This document shows, piece by piece, positions 14,294 to 19,063 of a stretch of DNA of 19,063 nt. Where the stretch lies: the NCBI GenBank assembly GCA_041741375.1, contig JBGSKF010000197.1:1-19063 (forward strand). Reading direction: 5' to 3'. The notes below the pieces were generated by a model. It was not told the DNA's origin. It did not search any database and worked only from the letters and a program-made list of their open reading frames with translations. Position numbers and translations under genes: made by a program. Positions within the stretch are counted from its first letter, which is position 1, and each line of letters begins with the position of its first letter. The DNA is from OFTM291 sp041741375 (GTDB lineage Bacteria > Gemmatimonadota > Gemmatimonadetes > Gemmatimonadales > GWC2-71-9).

Positions 14294-16269
14294 GCGCCCG
14301 CGGGTTCAGCGGGAGGCGCTCCGAGGAGAGGAGCGCGGGCCGGTGCTTTGGCGTCGGCCGTGGGCTTCCACGGCGGGAGCGGTTCCGGCGGGAGGGGGCG
14401 CGGCGGCAATGTCTGGTTCCGAACCAGAAGGTCGAGGTCGTCGCGATCGATCGTCTCCCGTTCCAGCAGCGCCTGGGCGATCCGTTCCAGCAGATCCCGA
14501 TGTCCGGTGATCAGGGCGCGTGCCTCGGCATAGGCCTCGTCGAGGAGACGCTTGACCTCTCCATCGACCATCTGCGCGGTCTGTTCGGACACTTCCCGGC
14601 GATGCCCGAACTCCCGCCCCAGGAAGATCTCCTGCTCCCGGTCCCCGATCGCCATCGCCCCCACCTTGTCACTCATGCCGAACTGGGTCACCATCCGCCG
14701 GGCCAGCGCCGTGGCGCGCTCGATGTCATTGCCCGCCCCGGTGGTCACCTTCTCCGGGCCGAAGACGATCTCCTCCGCCACCCGTCCCCCGTAGAACATC
14801 GCCAGACTCCCGATCAGCCACTCCTTGGTGTAGTTGTGGCGATCCACCTCGGGAAGGGACGCGGTGAGCCCCAGGGCCCGTCCCCGCGGGATGATCGTCA
14901 CCTTGTGCACCGGATCCGATCCCGCGGTCTTGAGGGCCACCACAGCGTGTCCCGCCTCGTGATAGGCGGTCAGGCGTCGCTCATCATCGGTGAGCAGGAG
15001 ACTGCGGCGTTCCACGCCCAGCATCACCTTGTCCTTGGCATCCTCGAAGTCCTGCATGTCGACCAGCGACTTGTTGCGCCGGGCGGCGAGAACGGCCGCC
15101 TCGTTGACCAGGTTCGCCAGATCGGCGCCGGCCAGGCCCGGAGTGCCCTTGGCGATGGTGCCGAGCACCACGTCGGACGCCAGGGGAATCTTCCGGGTAT
15201 GCACCCGCAGAATCCCTTCCCGCCCGCGCACATCGGGCGTGTCCACCACGACCTGGCGGTCGAACCGTCCCGGCCGGAGGAGGGCGGGGTCGAGCACATC
15301 GGGCCGGTTCGTGGCCGCGAGCAGGATCACCCCGTCGTTCGACTCGAAACCGTCCATCTCGACCAGGAGCTGGTTCAAGGTCTGTTCCCGCTCGTCGTGC
15401 CCTCCGCCCAGCCCCGCGCCCCGGTGCCGGCCCACCGCATCGATCTCGTCGATGAAGATGATGCAGGGGGCGTGGGCCTTTCCCTGTTCGAAGAGATCGC
15501 GCACCCGGCTCGCCCCGACGCCCACGAACATTTCGACGAAGTCGGATCCCGACATCGAGAAGAACGGCCGGCCCGCCTCTCCGGCCACGGCCCGCGCCAG
15601 CAGGGTCTTGCCGGTGCCGGGAGGTCCGACCAGCAGCACGCCCTTCGGAAGACGCCCCCCGAGCCGAGTGAACTTCTGCGGATCCTTGAGGAACTCGATG
15701 ACCTCCTGGAGTTCCACCTTCGCCTCGTCGGCCCCCGCCACGTCGGCAAAGGTCACCTTCGGCGTGTCGCCGGTCAGCAGCTTGGCCTTCGACTTTCCGA
15801 AGCTGAAGGCCCGGTTTCCCCCGGCCTGAAGCTGGCGGAACAGGAGCAGCCAGATCCCGAGGATGATGACCCAGGGAAGGGCGCTCATGAGGATCACCAG
15901 GAACCCGCTCTTCTGCTCCTTGGCCGAGATGCTCGCGCCGGAGGCCTTGATCTGCGCCAGCAACTCTTCGCTGTCGGCGATCGGCAACAGGACGGTGAAG
16001 TTCTGGAGCGACTGATTCTGCCGGGTCACGGGGGTCCGGAACTCCCCCTTCACGTTCTTGCCGTCGAAGATCTCGACGCTGGCCACATTGCCGCTCTGGA
16101 GCTGGGCCTCGAACTCCGTGAAGGAGAGTTCCTGAGTCGACGTCCGATCACTCCCCATCATGCGGAAGACGACCATCGCAATCAGGGCCACCAGCACCCA
16201 GAGCGCGAGGTTCTTGCTGCGGCCGGACCAGCCGCCGGTCGGGGGAGTCGGGGGGGGACGTTGTGCCAT
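14290..16269 (-). CDS. ftsH: ATP-dependent membrane zinc metalloprotease FtsH
   Basis: A 659-residue inner-membrane AAA+ protease. The N-terminus has a transmembrane helix (about 20-37), a periplasmic domain (about 40-120) and a second helix (about 124-145). The AAA module shows Walker A GPPGTGKT (215-222), Walker B IIFIDEID (270-277) and the second region of homology with ATNRPDVLDPALLRPGRFDRQ. The protease zinc site is HEAGH (437-441). It ends in a Pro/Ala-rich tail (LPPRPLPPEPLPPWKP and following) of about 40 residues, the most variable part of the family. FtsH removes damaged and regulated membrane proteins. The ATG at 16269 directly follows the hpt stop (TAGATG). tilS-hpt-ftsH-folP order is common in bacteria. 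Confidence 0.98.
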   Translation of the reverse strand: MAQRPPPTPPTGGWSGRSKNLALWVLVALIAMVVFRMMGSDRTSTQELSFTEFEAQLQSGNVASVEIFDGKNVKGEFRTPVTRQNQSLQNFTVLLPIADSEELLAQIKASGASISAKEQKSGFLVILMSALPWVIILGIWLLLFRQLQAGGNRAFSFGKSKAKLLTGDTPKVTFADVAGADEAKVELQEVIEFLKDPQKFTRLGGRLPKGVLLVGPPGTGKTLLARAVAGEAGRPFFSMSGSDFVEMFVGVGASRVRDLFEQGKAHAPCIIFIDEIDAVGRHRGAGLGGGHDEREQTLNQLLVEMDGFESNDGVILLAATNRPDVLDPALLRPGRFDRQVVVDTPDVRGREGILRVHTRKIPLASDVVLGTIAKGTPGLAGADLANLVNEAAVLAARRNKSLVDMQDFEDAKDKVMLGVERRSLLLTDDERRLTAYHEAGHAVVALKTAGSDPVHKVTIIPRGRALGLTASLPEVDRHNYTKEWLIGSLAMFYGGRVAEEIVFGPEKVTTGAGNDIERATALARRMVTQFGMSDKVGAMAIGDREQEIFLGREFGHRREVSEQTAQMVDGEVKRLLDEAYAEARALITGHRDLLERIAQALLERETIDRDDLDLLVRNQTLPPRPLPPEPLPPWKPTADAKAPARAPLLGAPPAEPAGA

Positions 16270-16824
16270 CTAATCCAGATCCGCAATGAAGGGAAGATGC
16301 CGATAATTCTCGGCATGGTCGAGTCCGTACCCGACCAGAAATGCCGAGGGGGCGTCGAAGCCCACGAACCGGATCGCCGCCGACGGCTCCGGAATCAGGT
16401 GCTTGTGCAGCAGGGCGCACACCGCCAGGCTCCGCGGCGACCGGCTGGCCAGGAGACCCAGCAGATGCCGGAGCGTGTTTCCGGTGTCGATGATGTCCTC
16501 CACCACCAGAATGTGCTTCCCCTCCAACCGGGTTTCGGGGTCGTAGACCAGCCGGACCTCCCCGCTCGACACGGTGTTGGATCCGTAGCTGCTCGCCACC
16601 AGAAAGTCGATCTGCAGCGGTCGACGAATCTGACGCACCAGGTCGCCCAGGAAGATGAAGCTCCCCTTGAGGAGACCGAGAACGAGCAGATCCCCATCGG
16701 GGTAAGACGTGGTGATCTCGTCTCCCAGTTCCCGCACCCGGCGGGCGATGGTTTCTTCGTCGTACACGATCGAACCGACACTGCGACCTCCGGTCCGCTG
16801 CAATACCTCAGGCGATGCCAACAT
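16270..16824 (-). CDS. hpt: Hypoxanthine phosphoribosyltransferase
   Basis: A 184-residue type I phosphoribosyltransferase converting hypoxanthine (and usually guanine) plus PRPP to IMP/GMP. The PRPP motif HILVVEDIIDTGNTL lies at 104-118 with acidic E109/D110; LLKGSFIFLGDLVRQI (51-66) and the flexible loop SSYGSNTVSSG (78-88) are typical, as is VGYGLDHAENYRHLPFI at the end. ATG at 16824 is preferred over an in-frame start at 16881: homology begins there, a GGAGG lies 11 bases upstream, and length becomes normal. It overlaps the 3' end of tilS by 17 bases. With the PNP gene it forms a purine-salvage pair. Confidence 0.95.
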   Translation of the reverse strand: MLASPEVLQRTGGRSVGSIVYDEETIARRVRELGDEITTSYPDGDLLVLGLLKGSFIFLGDLVRQIRRPLQIDFLVASSYGSNTVSSGEVRLVYDPETRLEGKHILVVEDIIDTGNTLRHLLGLLASRSPRSLAVCALLHKHLIPEPSAAIRFVGFDAPSAFLVGYGLDHAENYRHLPFIADLD

Positions 16825-18160
16825 CAATTCGCCAAGCCTCCGTTCCGGGAGCGGGACACAACACGTCACTGCGACATACACCGGCCAGCCACACTACCCG
16901 GCCTGCGGCGTCCACGACCAGGGGCCAGTCCTTCCGGTCGTGGAGCGGAACCCTGGCCTCCTGCAGACACCGGACCACCCGTTTCCGCCCCGTCATACCA
17001 AGGAGACGAATCCGGTCGCCCGGAGCCCACACCCGCACCTGCAACGACTCGGAGGGGATCACCCATGTCGTGGGCCCGTCCCGCGGCAGGGTGGTGGGCG
17101 CCGTGTCCGGGGTGCAACGGAAAGTCCGCCGCCCATGAACCACTGTTCCGGGGGCCACTGTCACCGGACCGCCCCCACCTTCCCCCTCCCCGATGTCCGC
17201 CGGACAACGGATCCAGAGGCGACCGAAGTCGAGCACCCCGCTCCATCCCCCCCCCAGATCCACCCGCCGCCCGCTCTGCCCCCGGTGCGCCAAGGCCAGG
17301 ACCATTCGGGCACGCCTCAGTCCGATCGGTCGCCGGACGCGGGTCCCCAGCGCCTGAAGGACGCCGAGAGCAAGAGAGGAATCATACCCCCTCAGCGCCT
17401 TCACAGCAACGGAAATGCTCCTTCCCTCTTCCCTCAGGCCCAGGCCGGGAAGCTGCGCCAGAACCTCCTGCCATGCCGCCCGGTCCACGGACGCGGCGGC
17501 CTGGACCCGGAGCAGGTTCTGATCCACCCGCGGAATCCGGCGGCGAACCCCGGGGAGAACCTCGTGGCGGATCCAGGATCGAACATGTTCGGGAGACCGG
17601 TTGGCCGGGTCGTCCCACGGTTCCTCACCCGAGGCGGCCACCAGGTCCGCCAGTTCGGCCGGGGTCCAGCCCAGCAGAGGCCGGATCAACCGGCCCCGCC
17701 GGGGGGAGATCCCCGCGAGGCCGGCCAGCCCCGACCCGGCCAGAAATCGCATCAGGACGGTTTCGGCCTGATCCCCCGCGTGGTGGGCCGTAAGGAGGAG
17801 CGCGGATCCGGGAGGATCGGTCAGGGCGTCCGCCTCCCTCCAGAGCCAGGCATACCGGGCCCGTCGAGCCTCGGTCTCGGTCGTACCCGCACCCAGGCCC
17901 AGACGGCCGACCCGCAGCGGGAGCTGGTGACGGGAGGCCGTGGCCCGGACCCGATCCGCGACCCGGCCGCTCTCCGGGGAGATCCCATGATCCACATGTC
18001 CCACGGTCAGTTCCCACCGGTGGAGATCGCGGGTCCCGGCCAGCAGTTCGAGCAGGGCGAGCGAATCGGGCCCGCCCGAGACCGCGACCAGGGCCACGTG
18101 AGACCCCGGCACCAGGGCCCCCAGGTCACGGAGAAAACGATCCGCCGGGGACTCGGGCAT
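16808..18160 (-). CDS. tilS: tRNA(Ile)-lysidine synthetase
   Basis: A 450-residue N-type ATP pyrophosphatase that converts C34 of the AUA-decoding tRNA-Ile to lysidine, changing both codon reading and charging by IleRS. The PP-loop SGGPDS is at 28-33, followed by GHVDHGISPES, ARRARYAWL and LLLTAHHAGDQAETVLMRFLAGSGLAGLAG, all family hallmarks. The C-terminal domain VRVWAPGDRIRLLGMTGRKRVVRCLQEARVP..DWPLVVDAAGRVVWLAG is complete. The frame is open 30 codons upstream into the S9 gene, but ATG at 18160 fits the homology and lies 7 bases after the S9 stop; the Shine-Dalgarno is weak. Its substrate tRNA is charged by the ileS product of this same window. Confidence 0.96.
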   Translation of the reverse strand: MPESPADRFLRDLGALVPGSHVALVAVSGGPDSLALLELLAGTRDLHRWELTVGHVDHGISPESGRVADRVRATASRHQLPLRVGRLGLGAGTTETEARRARYAWLWREADALTDPPGSALLLTAHHAGDQAETVLMRFLAGSGLAGLAGISPRRGRLIRPLLGWTPAELADLVAASGEEPWDDPANRSPEHVRSWIRHEVLPGVRRRIPRVDQNLLRVQAAASVDRAAWQEVLAQLPGLGLREEGRSISVAVKALRGYDSSLALGVLQALGTRVRRPIGLRRARMVLALAHRGQSGRRVDLGGGWSGVLDFGRLWIRCPADIGEGEGGGGPVTVAPGTVVHGRRTFRCTPDTAPTTLPRDGPTTWVIPSESLQVRVWAPGDRIRLLGMTGRKRVVRCLQEARVPLHDRKDWPLVVDAAGRVVWLAGVCRSDVLCPAPGTEAWRIDVGIA

Positions 18161-18167
18161 CGCCGCC

Positions 18168-19063
18168 CTACCGGGGGAGCAGGTGACGATCGAAAAGATC
18201 GAGGATCCGGCGGTACTCATCCGTCCAGGAATCGGGACGCACGAACCCATGGTCCTCGACCGGGTACACCGCCAGTTCCCAGTCCGTCTTCCCCAACTCG
18301 ATGAGCCGCTGGGTCAGACGCACGATGTCCTGGAAGTGCACGTTCACATCCACCATCCCATGGGCCATCAGCAAGGGGTCCTCCAGCCCCTCGGCGAACC
18401 AGATGGGGGACGACCGGCGATACGCGGTGGAATCGGCCTGCGGCTCGTTCAGGATGTTGGCGGTGTACGGATGGTTGTAGTGGGCCCAGTCGGTCACCGA
18501 CCGAAGCGCCGCCCCGGCCCCGAAGGAGGAAGACTCGGTGAAGAGCGCCATCAGGGTGATGAAGCCGCCATAGCTTCCGCCGTAGATCCCCACCCGGTCG
18601 GCCGGGATCCCGAACTCACGCTGGAGGTACCGCGACCCATCCACCTGGTCCTGCAGGTCGCGGCCGCCCATGTGACGGTAGATCGCCGTGCGCCACGCCC
18701 GACCATACCCCGCCGACCCGCGATAATCGATGTCCAGCACCACATACCCGCGGGACGCGAGCAGGTGGTGGAACATGTACTCCCGGTAGTAGCTCGACCA
18801 CCAGCGGTGCACATTGTGCAAGTATCCCGCGCCGTGCACAAAAATCACCGCGGCCCCGTTCCCGGGCGCTCCCACGTCGGAGGGACGGTAGATCCGGGCC
18901 GGAACCGCCACCCCGTCCGACGCCGGGATGGTCACGATCTCGGGCTCGATCCAATCGTAGGCGAGCCAGGCCTCCGTGGGCGATGTCGTGAGCTGCGCCG
19001 CCTCGGCCCCCCGCGGCGGCCCGCTGCAGGAAGAGCTCGCCCGGCCGGTTGGCGCGGGAGTAC
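18168..19063 (-). CDS. S9-family serine peptidase (prolyl oligopeptidase type), 3' part with apparent frameshift
   Basis: The C-terminal alpha/beta-hydrolase domain of an S9 peptidase (DPP-IV/acylaminoacyl peptidase type). The catalytic triad is visible: Ser in GIYGGSYGGF (Ser codon 18573-18575), Asp in GMVDVNV (18348-18350) and His in VEDHGF (18249-18251). VIFVHGAGYLHNVH and VVLDIDYRGSAGYGRAWR are the usual oxyanion-region motifs. The 5' part lies outside the window. Reading from the edge, one frame gives YSRANRPGELFLQRAAAG, a typical end of the beta-propeller, but the catalytic domain continues in a different frame (AEAAQLTTSPTEAWLAYDW). The switch sits at a run of six C (19007-19012, plus strand); five would restore one frame. 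This is either a real inactivating change or a sequence error. The gene ends 7 bases before tilS. Confidence 0.85.
   Translation of the reverse strand, partial: TPAPTGRASSSCSGPPRGAEAAQLTTSPTEAWLAYDWIEPEIVTIPASDGVAVPARIYRPSDVGAPGNGAAVIFVHGAGYLHNVHRWWSSYYREYMFHHLLASRGYVVLDIDYRGSAGYGRAWRTAIYRHMGGRDLQDQVDGSRYLQREFGIPADRVGIYGGSYGGFITLMALFTESSSFGAGAALRSVTDWAHYNHPYTANILNEPQADSTAYRRSSPIWFAEGLEDPLLMAHGMVDVNVHFQDIVRLTQRLIELGKTDWELAVYPVEDHGFVRPDSWTDEYRRILDLFDRHLLPR

Noticed and set aside
13963..17793. Plus-strand open frame of 1276 codons
   Set aside because: It runs antisense to ftsH, hpt, tilS and part of folP, all certain genes. The product is Arg/Pro/Gly-rich with no family likeness; it is a shadow caused by high GC at third codon positions.

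Overview
This window is one dense, strongly GC-rich stretch of a bacterial chromosome. All 17 recognisable genes lie on the minus strand, so transcription runs from position 19063 towards 1. Most neighbours overlap by a few bases (ATGA or GTGA junctions) or are separated by about 10 bases. No stretch longer than about 90 bases lacks a gene. I see no rRNA, tRNA, mobile element or CRISPR. The high GC, the DivIVA/YggS/PNP/IleS order, the type-2 IleRS, the CheC-type chemotaxis set and the S9 peptidase would fit Gemmatimonadota or a related FCB-side phylum. That placement is inference only.

In order of transcription, the first block (19063 to 13127) is an S9 serine peptidase (5' part missing and apparently frameshifted), tilS, hpt, ftsH and folP. 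tilS-hpt-ftsH-folP is a widely conserved housekeeping order covering tRNA-Ile2 lysidine formation, purine salvage, membrane proteolysis and folate synthesis. folP ends inside an array of eleven 7-bp units whose core forms a 61-bp near-perfect palindrome (13086-13146). This array fills most of the only real intergenic gap.

The second block (13036 to 5895) is yggS, divIVA, a purine nucleoside phosphorylase, ileS, a DksA/TraR-like zinc-finger gene, lspA and an rluD-type pseudouridine synthase. This matches the Bacillus subtilis order ylmE..divIVA-ileS-ylyA-lspA-ylyB, except that a PNP gene sits between divIVA and ileS. The IleRS carries a rearranged class I signature (GIHH instead of HxGH), and the PNP has Asp where 6-oxopurine PNPs have Asn in the base site.

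The third block (5898 to 1) continues through a GTGA overlap into a compact chemosensory set: cheW, cheY, cheA (P1-P5), cheC with two intact phosphatase centres, and a very long TPR protein that runs off the window. No receptor, cheR, cheB or cheD is present here, so signal input and adaptation must come from elsewhere or be absent. I found no obviously novel system. The best leads are the IleRS motif, the heptamer palindrome, the PNP base-site change, the receptorless che module joined to translation/envelope genes and its TPR partner, and the frameshift in the S9 gene.
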